Assembly: GCF_026210795.1 (NCBI RefSeq)
Contig: NC_089441.1
Coordinates: forward strand, 124,001 to 188,000
DNA: 64,000 nucleotides
Source of the DNA: Rhizophagus irregularis
Taxonomy: Eukaryota > Glomeromycota > Glomeromycetes > Glomerales > Glomeraceae
Direction of reading: 5' to 3'
Positions 1 through 11,261 of this stretch are shown in pieces; positions within the stretch are counted from its first letter, which is position 1; each line of letters opens with the position of its first letter. Position numbers and translations under genes: made by a program. The notes under the pieces were generated by a model. That model was not told the origin of the DNA, did not search any database, and saw nothing but the letters and a program-made list of their open reading frames with translations.

Positions 1-3000
1 CATTGCCTTTGTATTTGAAGATCCCTTTTATAATCGCATAACATTCACCACTGTCTTCCTCGTGTATTGTTACGACGTCACCAATATGAAGATGTACTTT
101 GGAAAATACGCCATCGCTTTCTTCCATAGTGTATGTCGCCAATTCATACCAGCTCATTTGAGAATATATAAGAGCTGACTTTTGTCCAATGTCCATAAAT
201 GAAAGAAGCAGCTCAGATTTGAAATTTGGCAAATTTTTCATGATATTTTCGCGATCCTGACGGGATAAGCTCCTCTTTAAGATAATATTTGTAATAAAAT
301 CCACTGGAGATGAAATCGCTATATAAAATAAAAATACGTTAATAATTGCGGAAATATTATTATTATAAAATTGTAATACAAACCTTCTTCATTTCCTTTC
401 GGTTCTTGTTCATTTGATACCTTGTCTTCAGTAATATACCAATTAGTCAATAAATTTCTAAAATTTGAGGACATAGTAGCGAAACCTCTACAAGGTTGTG
501 ATAATCTTTGATCTGCGCCTCCATCTACTAAATGACGAATTGCAAAGAGCGTAGTATACCGCTTTAACAAGTCTAGCTCGACATTCTTGCAATTTGTTCG
601 TGGTACCATTGCTTTAAAGATCCGATGCACCATCTCTTTGATACCAACTTGAGTGTTTATAAGAGTACCATAAGTCCTTGCATGCACCAGCAAGTGGATA
701 TTGATATGCAGGTTTGGTAAGTTAGCAAATTCAGGGAAAACCTAAAGCCACATTATTAAATAATATTTTATATATTGATAAATAAAAAATAAAAAATTAT
801 ATAAGAATTATGAATAATTGTACCTTTGGAAGAATTTTCATTTCTTCTTCAAGGCATTTTTGTAATTCGTCATACGAATCTAATGTAAACTTGCTTTCAA
901 AAACTATCCTCATTGCTTTTGCTACATATACCCAACAAGCAATTATTACATTTTTCGCCATGTTAATGCGTGATTCTTGAATTCGTCGCAGAATGCTTCT
1001 GGATTCATTTTCCTTTAAGCTTGATGATTCTAAAAAACTATTAAGTATAAAAGGCATTATCATAGCGAGCCTAAGATAGTCAGACATCATGAAACTAGCA
1101 TTGTGGCTAATTGGATTTGGCAAACGAGACCATTTTTTTGGTTTCTATAAGTTCTTCCAGGCTTTGATAAACTCGTCCTCTTCTTTTTGTGAAAATAATT
1201 CGCACCTGTGGAAATCAAAAAGCTTTATTAAAAGATTTTGTTCGTTACATATCTAGCTAAAGTTAATTAAATTCTAAGATCATACGTTAATTTAAGAAGT
1301 CGTCCAATCTTCCCAGCAGTTGCATGATATACATCTTGAGGTGTCTGTAGATGCCTTTCTCTTAGCAGCCTATCCAAAATGCTAGGCCTTGTTCTTAGTC
1401 CGAACTCAGTACAAAGTCGTCTTTGCCTTGTGGTAGCAGGTTCATCAAATATCTCTTTAAATTGATCGTCAGTGATGTGATGATATCTTGATGTTGCTGG
1501 TACATCCTGAGAGAAGTTGGTAAGTGATTCTCGAGAGGCTGTACAAGTGCGGCAACCTTTATTGGCATTATGTCGTAATACACCACACATGTCATTCCCT
1601 TGTGGTAAATCAGCAGTTACGACACCTAAACCGGCTATCACCCAAGCATCTTGGCCATTCACTTCCATTAATTTTCCTTGTTCGAATTCTTTCATTTCAG
1701 AAATGAATGGCAACATGAATTCATTGAAATTACCACCGAAAGGAACAAACCCGAGAACAAAGTGATTTTTGAGCAACTTTCTTTGACGGGCAGGCATATT
1801 TCCAAACTGCACATAAACACCTCCTAACGAATGATAAACATTCCTAAATGTTCCAAAATCATCGTAGTATATGTCCAAAAACAGCTTATAAACCGGAATT
1901 GTTGGAGATGGTGGCTGCCTTATGGAAATATATTCTGAAGGATGTTGATAAGAGAACGTTGCATCACGAATGCGCCAGTGTGTATGATGTTTATAAAGTA
2001 TTTCGGTAATTCGTAGTGTATCTGCAGCAACCTTTTCGGAAATTTGTGATGTTGTTATTGTCAAGAATGGTTCATCTTGTAACCAAACTTCTCCGGAAAG
2101 AGAGCGATTTTGTCTTAATTCTCCCTTAAAATTTCCAGGCAAGTCACTATAATCTAGAACTTTTTGGATTCTCAGCCGATACTGTTGGTTCTCTTCATTT
2201 AATAATATCGCTCTCAATCTGCCAAGTTTTCGCTCATTATCGTAATAGTAAACAAAATCGCCACATTGGTATATCTCTATTATATACATATGAAAAAAGT
2301 GTTAGTCTCTTGTACTTTATTGCTTCGCCTCTCTACCATCAGCTTGCATTTAATAAATAATTACCCCCTGATATCATTAATTGTTCTTGACCGAAAAGAG
2401 GTGACTCTGCCCATAAGGTACCATGCCAGTACTCGGATTTTGTTTTTGAATCGACACCAGCACCAAAATACATTTCCTTTAATAGTGATGGGTTGTTAAG
2501 AACATTCCAAATGATATCACTTATTGAAAGTTGATATGCCATCTTTGAATCCTTTAAAGTTGATGGTGTTTTTTTTGATGAAATTGAGATAGATTTTGCT
2601 GATATTGAGGGGAAGAGGAAGACGCTCCCTCCATGATTGAAATCTCCGAATATTCTTTACAATATGATCTCTATTAAATTCTGGTCTCACGATAATGTCA
2701 ACAAGATCTTCATATGCATTTGTTGAAATATTATGTTTATAAATCCAACAAAATAAGGCAGCAGTAGTTAAATTTTGAAAATATGGAGCAAAATCACCAT
2801 CAAAAGATGGTAACTTATCTTTAGCCAATGCTTCATCAACGAATAGCTTTTCTTCTGAGATATCAGAATCATGTCTTTCTTCATTATCTGACGACATTGT
2901 TTCATAATCTTCATCACTTTCTAAGGACATTATATAATCGCTTTCTGTTTCATTCTCTGATGATGTTGAAATCATGTTGGTATCACCTTCTTCATTATTG

Positions 3001-3347
3001 CTTCGTTGTTCTAAATCATCATCATTATCGTTTCGTTGTTCTAAATGATCATTATCGCTTCGTTGTTTTAAATGATCATCATTGCTTCGTTGTTCTAAAT
3101 CATCACCATTATCGCTTCGCTGTTCTATATGATCATCATCACTTCGTTGTTCTAAATCATCATCTCCGTCGCCATATTCATTATACTCTTCGCCACTAAT
3201 ATTATCATCTTCAAAATCTTTTTGTACCATTTTTTCATTGTCATCATTATCCGATAATAAAAATCTGTTGGGCAACCTTCTAAAATTATTACGGATACGA
3301 AAAGGTATTGCAGCAATATTCGCTTTTCGAGGTTTATTTCGTAACAT
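1..3347 (-). pseudogene. Decayed Plavaka/CACTA-like transposase gene, five exons, runs off the left edge
   Basis: Exons read on the minus strand are 3347-2365, 2276-1286, 1205-824, 741-384 and 318-1, separated by GT-AG introns of 88, 80, 82 and 65 nt; the first has a perfect CTAAC branch site. The product starts MLRNKPRKAN and has an acidic stretch with about seven copies of a ten-residue LEQRSDND-type repeat. A transposase-like core follows with DIYYDDFGTFRNVYHSLGG, GNMPARQRKLLKNHFVLGF, VIAGLGVVTADLPQGND and CRTC motifs. I recognise this style from fungal CACTA/Plavaka-type (Tnp2-like) transposases; the family name is from memory. Two lesions break it: a frameshift in an 8-A run (2569-2576) between KKNTINFK and the continuing frame KTPSTLKDSKMAYQ, and an in-frame TAG at 1145-1147 (NL*KPKKW). 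Everything downstream of the TAG stays open through two more introns, so decay is recent. The 3' end lies outside the window. Confidence 0.75.
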
Positions 3348-3475
3348 GGCTATGACAATAATTATAATAAGGAATAATAAAATGAAATAAAATCATAAAT
3401 TTAAAAAATGTCCATGCGCGTTTGTGTATTTAATTCATTAACTGCTTTTATAATATTTTCAATTGGATATCATAG

Positions 3476-6143
3476 TATCGTGACCGCAGCACATAAACGG
3501 AAATTTTGGGTTAACAAATTTCTTAACGGTTACATTAGTTCCTTGTCCGTGGTGCATTAACGGAAATTTTGGGCAATGATCTGGTTACATGTAAAGAAAT
3601 TTTGTATGAAATCGTGACCGCAGGACATAAACGGAAATTTATATTACGAATTTCACGAAATTTTGAGAAAAAAAAATGTCAATGGTTACATTAGTTCTTG
3701 GATCACAGTACATTAATGGAAATCTTGGGGAAAATGATCTAAAATTGACGTGTTAACAACAGTTACATGCAAAGAAATTTTGTATGAATATCGTGCGTGA
3801 CTGCAGAACATAAACGGAAATTTAGATTACTAATTTCTTAAATTTTGGGAAAATCGATCAGAAAAAAATGTCAATGGTTACATTCGTTAGTTCTTTGTCC
3901 ACAGTACATTTTGGTAAAATGATCTAAAATTGACGTGCAAAGAAATTTTGTATGAATATTGTGACCGTGGGACATAAACGGAAATTTGAATTGATCGGGA
4001 AATTTTCTTAATGGCTACATTGGTTCTTTACTTACAATGCATTGACGAAATTTTGAGGCAATGATCTGATGAGTTGACTTCTTTAACGGTTATATATAAA
4101 GGAATTTATATGAATATTGTGACCGCAAGATATAAGCGGAAATTTAGATCATCAAATTTTGGGATAATTGATCGGAAAAAAAATTCGTTAATAGTTAGTT
4201 ACATTAACTGTTAATGAATTATATAATGAACAACATCGTAACTATAGAAATTTGGGTTAACAAAGCTCTTGATTGATGTTTTGACGATTACATGTAAAGA
4301 AATTTATATAGGCTGCTGGACATAACGGAAATTGGGTTAACAAAGCTTTTCTGAAAAATTGACATTACATTTTAAGAATATCGTGATCGCAGCACATTTA
4401 GACAAGACAAATGATCAGAAAAAAATTGTTAGCAATTCGTGTTCCGGTTTATATGAAATTTTGATTTTTATGATTTTAAATTATTACGATCAATTATTAT
4501 GATAAAATCACTAGTGGTGAGCTTTACGGATATATACAATTATAAAATTACATAAGATTTATTTTTTTATTGAAATAAATTGAAAAGAAGGTGAATATAG
4601 TAATATTGTGCGGTATTGTAATGAGATATAACTTCATATAATGGCAATATCAATTCTAACAAATAATTTTAAAGTGTTAAATATTTCAAATTATCACAAA
4701 ATATTAAAGAATCAAATGATCATACTTTTTTCACCATCTGAGCCCAGTCTCCCATGGTCTTCGTTCGGTTGTTACGAGACGGACGTTGCCGTTTCTTTTT
4801 AATGTTGGTTTGGCGAAGATCGTTCAATCGGGTTTGTTCTTTTATTAGATCGTCTAGCGAGATCAATATCGTATTATCTATATATGAAAGAAATTATATG
4901 AATATTATCATACGTTATTTAATGAATTAATATGAGGTATTTTTTTTTTATACCTGTTTCTTCTCTACTAGGTTTGGGAGAGGACATTTTCTTTCTAACT
5001 TTTTTTTATTAGAAATCTAAAAACTCTGATCTGAGATGTGGTATTTTTATATGTAACTGATAAGATATGGACAGTCAAACTTTAAAAAAATATCAATTGA
5101 ATTCTTTGGGAAAAAAGTACAAAGTAATTTTTTTTATAATATTACGACTGTGATATCATGACTGCACTACATAAAAGGAAATTTGGGTCAACAACTTGTA
5201 AAAGTTTTTTTTTAAAATAATTCCGAGATAGAGAATTAATGTAACAAATTCTGTCAATGCGCTGCAGATAAAAATCAATGTAATCATTAACAATTTTTTC
5301 TGATCAATTATTGATCTAAATTTCTATTTATTTATTGCGACCACGATATTCATGCCAAATTTTTCAGATCATTACCTAGATTCCACCAATGTGCTGCAGA
5401 TAAAGATCTTTTGCAGATAAAGAATCAACAGAACTGTTGACAAAATTTTTTTCCGATCAGTTTTTTGATCTAAATTTCTGTTCATGTCCTGCGATCACCT
5501 TACATGTAACCGCAATTTTTCCATTGCCCATTAATATTGCACTGTTAAATATTTAATATAATATTTTTTCTATTAAGATTAAAAGAATAGTTAATAATTT
5601 ATTATCAATCCTAATTATTAAAATAAATATATAATATATTAAACATATAAAAAATGTACTCTATTTAAGTATTAGGACAGCATAATATAGTACGTACAGT
5701 ATAATTCTTCAACCCTGATTATGTAACCATTAACAAATTTTTTCTCCTGATCAATTATCCCGAAAATCCGTTTATGTCCTGCGATCACGATATTCATATA
5801 TAGCTTCTTTACTTGTAACCGTTAATATTGCTCGAAATTACCATTAATGTTCTGCGGACAAAGAGCTAATATACCCATTAAGGATTTTCCCGATCAATTA
5901 TTCCAATAATTTGAAAATTTTGTTGGCCAAATTTCCGTTTATGTCCTACGGTTACGATACTCATATATAATTTCTTTACATGTAACCGTTAAGACATCAA
6001 ATTTTCCCAAAATTTTCTTCATAAAGAATCGATGTAACCATTAACAAATTCTTCCGATCAACTATCCAAGATTTAATGTAACCATGAACGTTTTTTTCGA
6101 GAATGCTAACCCAATTTCCTTTTATGTGCTGCGGTCACGATGT
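3476..6143. mobile_element. 2.7-kb inverted-repeat element with subterminal repeat arrays
   Basis: The outer ends are inverted copies of about 40 bp beginning TCGTGACCGCAGCACATAAA (left about 3478, right ending about 6141). Inside the left arm the unit GTGACCGCAGNACATAAACG recurs at about 3480, 3614, 3797, 3961, 4119 and, degraded, 4300 and 4384, alternating with a second unit containing TGCATTAACGGAAATTTTGG and TTACATGTAAAGAAATTT. In the right arm (about 5470-6141) the same units recur mostly in inverted orientation. The centre (about 4450-5140) is unique and carries the small gene at 4720-4987. Terminal inverted repeats with many subterminal copies are typical of class II transposons, where they bind transposase. 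No target duplication could be identified, and the superfamily is unknown. Confidence 0.65.
4720..4987 (-). CDS. Small basic two-exon protein inside the inverted-repeat element (63 aa)
   Basis: Exon 1 is 4987-4954 and exon 2 is 4877-4720, joined across a 76-nt GT-AG intron (4953-4878). The product is 63 aa, starts MSSPKPSREET, continues NTILISLDDLIKEQTRL, has a strongly basic stretch (KKKRQRPSRNNRTK) and ends GDWAQMVKKV. I do not recognise a domain. The hydrophobic helix LDDLIKEQ followed by a Lys/Arg patch would suit a nucleic-acid-binding or nuclear protein, but that is inference. It is the only coding sequence seen between the two repeat arms, so it may be a gene carried by the element. 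Splice sites, in-frame joining and a higher GC content than the flanks support it being real. Confidence 0.5.
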
Positions 6144-6276
6144 AATTTTTTCTTAATATTAGGAGAAATCTCTATAAATAAATAAAGATAATGCTGTATT
6201 CGTTTCGTCAGGAATCACCTATTTCTTTACGTTGCTACTAGCACAATACCAATAAGTACCATCTTGTTTGTTTATC

Positions 6277-6767
6277 ATGACTAAACGCAGAGGAGTAACA
6301 GGAAAAGGTAATAAAATTATATTTTTGATTTGAAATTTTATATAGTAATTGCGCCTAATACTATTATAATGATACCTAAAAGACAAGGCAACAAAAGCTG
6401 CAAAGACTACAAAAACTATTCGTACATATGTTGCCAACTCTTCACGTGATTATAATAAGGAAAGAGATGAAAGAAGAGAGGAAGGAAGTGAACATGAACA
6501 AGATAATTTACATGGACAAGATGTAGATATTGGAGAAGGTAATAATAGACAAGATGATGATATTGAAAGAATTATTTTGGGTAAATACCTTATAATAATT
6601 GTTTTATTATTCAATTGAAATGATATTTCTACGAATTTATTTAAAAATAAATTTACTTCGTTATAATGAAGATATGCTTCCAGAGCAAGAAGAAAGAAAT
6701 ATTGAAAAAGAAAGAAGAGAAAATGAGAAGAAAGAGATGGAGAGGAGAGAGAGAAAGAGAAAGAAAG

Positions 6768-6818
<51 letters not shown>

Positions 6819-7943
6819 AAGAAAGAAAGAAAGAAAGAAAAGAAAGAAAGAAAAAGAAAAAGAAAGAAAGAAAGAAAAAGAAAGAAGAGAAAAAGAAAGA
6901 AGAGAGAGAAAGAGAAGAGAGAGGGATAGGAGAGAGCAAGATAAAGAACAAGAAGAAAATGAAAATGATGAAAGCGGTAAAACATAAAATCTGAACATAA
7001 TTAATGAATATAATTTTATTCTCATTTAATATTACTTCTAGAGAGTGAAGAAGAAATTCCGGTTCAGTTTGGCGCAATGACCAATCAATTGCAAATTTGC
7101 AATTGGTTGGTCTTACATCCAAGTGTGCTACATTTGGCAAACAAAATGCTTGATGCCTCGACGAAGCAGCCATCAACAAATTTGCCACTAACCACCTCGA
7201 CTTCGTCATCATCTGACAACGTAAAGTCCATTTCTTATTTTGGTTGTTACATTCTTACCAATTAAGAACAATCGTTATTACACAGCAGAATTACTGATGT
7301 ATTATGTATTATTGATATTATTACTATTTAGGATAATTATCGTCTTATTGACGAAGAAATGAAATGTCTTTTTTTGCGAACTAGAAATCCGCCCGATCAT
7401 GCGTTTGATAAAATAACACAAAAAATTTTTGGGCATGATGCTTATCAAAGCGTGGCGAAGTCAATTAACGAACGATATCGTAAATCATTTTCCGACTATC
7501 GATATCAATTGAAAAATGTACTTTCAACATTAGTAAAAGAATTTCGACAAATTGTAGAAAGGTGATCGATACGTTCATATCGTTATGTTGTTTTTACTAC
7601 AATGATTTAATGATTTAAAATTTTTTTCTATTAAAGTGAATATACGGAAAGTTCAGATCCTACCGACGAGGAAGTAAACAACTTCATATCACGTGAGGTG
7701 GTTTTAAAGAGAATCTTAAGCCGATACGTTTCAGCCATCGATTTTACAAAATTATCGGAAACTTCACTAGATAAATTAATAGAATTCTCCAGAAAATGCT
7801 TCAAAATAGTCTGGGTTGAAACTGAAAGCGCAAATATCAAAGAAAAGGTTAAGGAGTTAGATGTTATTACAGAAGATCTAGAAATTCCTTCCCGTAGCGG
7901 AAGAAACATTGCTAGCTCTTTAAAACTCCATCTTTTTTCATAA
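6277..7943 (+). CDS. Charged, lysine-rich protein with an LFLRTRN block (family member 1), six exons
   Basis: Exons are 6277-6307, 6383-6580, 6684-6976, 7044-7220, 7332-7561 and 7637-7943, all joined in frame across GT-AG introns of 67-111 nt, giving 411 aa (start MTKRRGVTGK). Residues about 77-174 are a Glu/Lys/Arg tract that includes a poly-lysine run coded by 49 A in a row. A Ser/Thr-rich stretch follows, and then a block with EEMKCLFLRTRN (LFLRTRN at about 246-252) and SINERYRKSFSDYRYQLK. The last exon is acidic, then helical. The ELKxLFLRTRN block matches that of the gene ending at 13060 and of fragments near 9.9 and 17.6 kb, so these form one local family. No known domain is recognised and the function is unknown. 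The frame through the A-run depends on its exact length; an alternative acceptor at 7041 would serve another frame. Confidence 0.55.
6768..6816 (+). repeat. 49-nt poly-A homopolymer within a coding exon
   Basis: An uninterrupted run of 49 A lies in exon 3 of the gene at 6277-7943, flanked by GAAA-type simple repeat to about 6925. In the gene's frame it codes lysines. Such tracts are unstable in replication and sequencing, so the reading frame here is the least secure part of that gene. Confidence 0.9.
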
Positions 7944-8395
7944 ATACAGTACATATCACATAAAAGACCGTGATAACATTGATATGTTTTTTATTCCTTT
8001 ATTATAATAAAGATTACAATATATCATATTGTTTTAAAAGTTTATAGAATGTGACTTCACAAGTTAATAAGTTAATGTCGTAATAACTTCACTAACACAA
8101 TTTGACGCTAAAATATAACTATTAATCTGTTATTTATGTCATTCTCTAAAAATTATTTTTTTATCGTAACCTTGACCTTATAATCATCAATTATCATAAC
8201 TGTAATCATTTTCTCATTTAATTTTTGATAAAAAAAAAAAATTAACAATCTCTTAACGCAGTAACAATTAACATGTATATATACATACATAACAGGTCTT
8301 ACAGTGATCGTACAAACCTTATTAGGGAATAGCACAATCAATAATCCAGTAATTTAGTAATAAAGAGTAATCAATAAATATCCCTTAAACAGATA
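7944..8395. other. AT-rich intergenic stretch, nothing recognised
   Basis: Downstream of the gene ending at 7943. AT-rich, with the reverse ORF at 8153-8341 judged to be chance. No repeat or RNA was recognised up to the tRNA-like element. Confidence 0.5.
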
Positions 8396-8475
8396 ATCGC
8401 ATGTGGTAGAGTAGTTTGAGATAGGAAATCCGCATCGCAGCGGGTCTCTGGTTCGATTACTATGTATACCTTATG
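8396..8475 (+). mobile_element. tRNA-like head of a possible SINE
   Basis: TGGTAGAGTAG at 8404-8414 fits the Pol III A box (TRGYNNARNNG) exactly, and GGTTCGATTAC at 8450-8460 fits the B box (GGTTCGANTCC) except at one base. The 46-nt start-to-start spacing is that of a tRNA. The stems do not fold into a sound cloverleaf, so it is not a functional tRNA. Downstream, a short direct repeat GCGAAAATTTCCC occurs twice (about 8503 and 8533). A tRNA-derived SINE or tRNA pseudogene is the simplest reading. Confidence 0.35.
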
Positions 8476-8802
8476 GCGATTATTATCGTAGAGTTCTAGC
8501 GGGCGAAAATTTCCCCATATCCTCCCTGATAGGCGAAAATTTCCCAGTTAAACCTTTACAAATATTTTTTTTTATTATTTACTGGCAAATAAAACATATT
8601 TTACACGATATATTATTAATACGAATTTGATTATTTTATGTATTTATTTCAATATTACAAAAATTTCTTTTATTTAAAAAAAATGAGAATAGTAAAAAAA
8701 ATAATGAACTACTAGATTTCTTTTACTAAAAAATGAGAACAATTCATTAATTATAAAAATAAAAATCATTAAAAATTGCACAATACCTAAAAAATTACTA
8801 AC

Positions 8803-9191
8803 TTGATTATGTTTAAAGTACTCATCCATGCTTTTAAAAGATGTCGGTGACAATTGTGATGATGATGATGATGATGGTGGCTGTGGTGGAGATGACAGAG
8901 ACGATGATGATTGTGCTAAATAACTCTTTAATTCAAGCTTATATATCTCTTCTTCCTGACTTGAGATTTGATTTGAAAAAATATCGATCCACTTCAATAG
9001 ATTTGTGTTTTCACGCTCAGTTTTGTCTAGCTTGGAAATCACTTGTTCACCGGCTGTCTCAACAGCTTTTTGGAAATCCTGGAGCTGTATCTGGAGATCA
9101 GATATTTCAATTTCTTTTTGTTTAAATTTTTTATATTGTCGTTTTTTTTGTCTACGCCAGGCCGTTTTCCTAGAATGTAATGATGGTTTTC
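8803..9191 (-). CDS. bZIP-like transcription factor, partial gene model
   Basis: An exon runs from a likely acceptor (AATAATAG just above 9191) to a GTTAGT donor just below 8803. It codes KPSLHSRKTAWRRQKKRQ, then KKFKQKEIEISDLQIQLQ, then a long heptad-rich coiled coil with KLDKTERENTNLLKW, and ends in a Ser/Pro-rich stretch made partly by TCA/ATC repeats. A basic patch directly followed by a leucine-spaced coiled coil is the layout of bZIP factors, which bind DNA as dimers in the nucleus. The canonical NxxAAxxCR signature is not clear, so a non-bZIP coiled-coil protein is possible. The first exon was not found upstream (only a 26-nt intron would be available at the nearest GT), and the 3' exon is uncertain. 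Confidence 0.45.
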
Positions 9192-9360
9192 CTATTATTA
9201 AATGAAAAGAAAATTACCTTTTTTTTTTATCGAAAAAAGATGTTATTTATTATTGGGATTCAACAATTTTGGAAATTGTCCAATTGTACTGTCGTCAAAA
9301 TTAGTTTAGTACAACGTAAAGATCTCGTGTATAATTCCTGTTTCAGTAACTACAGTAGTT

Positions 9361-9432
9361 CAGGGTTTTTTCCCTTCGGGAAAAAACCATCCCATGAAAT
9401 TATACCCAGGAGCGTGTGACTTATGGCCACTG
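9361..9432 (+). repeat. Dispersed hairpin repeat, copy 1
   Basis: A near-perfect hairpin GGTTTTTTCCC-TTC-GGGAAAAAACC is followed by CCCATGAAAT and GGAGCGTGTGAC. A second copy of the same arrangement lies at 54940-55016 (GGGTTTTTCCC, CCCATGAAAT, GGAGCGTGTCAC). It is a short dispersed repeat of unknown class. Confidence 0.6.
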
Positions 9433-9804
9433 TATTATCACGTGTATGATTATTATTATTTAAAGACTACATAAAAATTTGATAAATCCATAGAAGCCGC
9501 AATATTATATCTCGAAGAGCTTGGAAAATCACAAGTAACTGTGAAAAGGCTTCCGTAAAATGAGAAAAATTTGTCGTGCGCATCTTATAAATTCTCAATA
9601 CAATAAAACCCAAAGATGATGAGATTTTAAGTGCGCTCTCATTCTCCTCCGTTAGTATTTTCCTTAATTTGTCGATTCTTTAGATTTACATTCGGCTTAA
9701 TCTTCTCTTTACTATTTTTATATTTAATGTACCTTTCTACTAATTTCTTCCAAAGGACGTTACGCAAATTATTATAAATTTGTAACACGTCAGCGTATCC
9801 TTAA
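9433..9804. other. Intergenic, probable degraded upstream part of the family fragment
   Basis: No intact frame. The stretch lies directly upstream of the coding fragment at 9805-9984 and may hold its decayed 5' exons. The only stop that closes the conserved frame is TAA at 9802-9804. Confidence 0.3.
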
Positions 9805-9984
9805 AAAGAATTCATCGATCCACACAATTCAGGCAGCATTACTCAAGCTCAAATGGCACGTTTGCTTTTTGAGTCGTACAAATCACTACCGAAGTGGATT
9901 AGAAAGATAATTTTCGGCGAATTGAAGCCATTATTTAGGAACGATGTACTTGAACGATTCGTCAAATCTAATTTTGAAAAATGA
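9805..9984 (+). pseudogene. Fragment of the LPKW/LFLRTRN gene family (member 2)
   Basis: An open stretch of 59 codons, KEFIDPHNSGSITQ ... SLPKWIRKIIFGELKPLF ... KSNFEK, ending in TGA. It aligns with the last exon of the gene at 11262-13060 (EKFTDRDTNISYNQ ... SIPKWLRIIVINELKSLFLR), sharing the LPKW and ELKxLF blocks. There is no start codon upstream in frame and the sequence stops just after the block where the other member continues for 150 residues, so it is a truncated copy. Function unknown. Confidence 0.6.
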
Positions 9985-11158
9985 TCAAATTTCCAGATAT
10001 TTTAATGGTAACGATAATCCAGCTTCAACAAGCTTTTTTCAATATCATCCCTAATAAATAAAATGTTAGCGTTTTTATGATATTAGGTACTATAATAAAA
10101 AAATTATCTTTTATCACATTTTATTTACATTGGAGTGAAGAAGCGCAATTATGCAAGACGGGTCACAATTTTTTTTTATGATAATAATAATATAATAAAC
10201 TTATAATACACTATAATATAAAATAAAAAAAATATGCTATAAATTTTCGTATAAGTATTATACTTAAATTATTGAAGAATCAGATTTCCGATCATGTGTT
10301 CCAACATTCAGTTGCTAATATCAAAATAATATTTTGATGATCTTAAAAAATTTTGTTAAAAAGACAATATACTTATTTTGGTCATGTAGAAAATAATCAA
10401 AATTATATAACGATTGTTACCATCATAAAAAGTTATTGTGGCGAAGCAAAATTATAATTATACTGTTTATTTCCACCTCCTGAATTTTCTACTAACATAG
10501 TAATTTCATCTGAAGGATTCATGTGTTAAAATCCATTTCAGTTTGTTGATCCCCAAAATTTAATTTTTCGTTCTCACTACTAAGCATATTTAGTATTCAT
10601 GTCATATTAAGGTAAGTTGCGCTCTCTGTGTTTATGAGAGAGTTTAACTTTAGATGCTTGAGAGGGTTCAAGGAACCCGTAGTGTTATTAGGAAACCAAT
10701 ATCAATACAATTTTTTTTTGCAAAAAAAAGTTTTTTTGCTAATAGGTGTATAAACACGATATGGAATTTTATTCGATCACAAAGAAAAAAAAGAAAAATT
10801 GAAAAAAGATTCTACTCGATCATGATTTAATTACAATATCCGTAATCATATGATGAGATTAATTTCGAAAAAAAGAAAAGTCTAATTATTGACTCAATCT
10901 AATCTATTTAATTTCGAAAAAGAAAAAAAAAAATTCTTTTTTCCATTGTTTTTATTGTACCGTATGATTTTTTTAAGGAAAAAAAGTAATATAATCACGA
11001 TATGAAAAAATTACTTGTTCATGATTTAATCACAATGTCCATCATTATATTAAATAATTAATCAGATTTTTTTTCCCTTAAAAAAATCTGTATTATACGA
11101 TGTAATAGATCAATGGCAAAAAATAATTTTTATTTTCGAAATTAACCGTATTTTTACT
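9985..11158. other. Intergenic with diverged repeats of a promoter-like unit
   Basis: AT-rich. Sequences related to CGATCATGATTTAATTACAA occur at about 10817 and, as TTCATGATTTAATCACAATG, at about 11023; both resemble the CGATCATGATGTGGTAAGAT element at 11160. No coding frame was seen. Confidence 0.4.
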
Positions 11159-11261
11159 CGATCATGATGTGGTAAGATTAAAATTATTTAAATAAAAAAA
11201 AATTCAATTGAAAAAATTTTTTGACCCACATTTTTTAACTCATAGAAACCATTATCAAAAA
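11159..11261 (+). promoter_or_regulatory. Upstream region shared with the paralogue at 16631
   Basis: CGATCATGATGTGGTAAGAT at about 11160 and CATTTTTTAACT just before the start codon are repeated in front of the paralogous start at 16631 (about 16494 and 16610). The promoter was therefore duplicated with the gene. No defined binding site is known. Confidence 0.5.

Noticed and set aside
1395-1765. ORFs overlapping the transposase on both strands
   Set aside because: Shadows of the transposase core, whose frame carries the conserved motifs.
3480-4440. Regularly spaced repeats that could suggest a CRISPR array
   Set aside because: The units are degenerate, of two alternating kinds, inverted on the other side, and the genome is eukaryotic; transposon subterminal repeats explain them.
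6684-6976. Frameshift across the poly-A run in the gene at 6277
   Set aside because: Using the acceptor two bases downstream (7043) restores a continuous frame, so no lesion needs to be assumed.
6450-7212. Several long minus-strand ORFs of Phe/Ser/Leu and plus-strand Lys ORFs
   Set aside because: They are all translations of the GAAA repeat and the 49-A tract in alternative frames; only the frame that joins neighbouring exons is kept.
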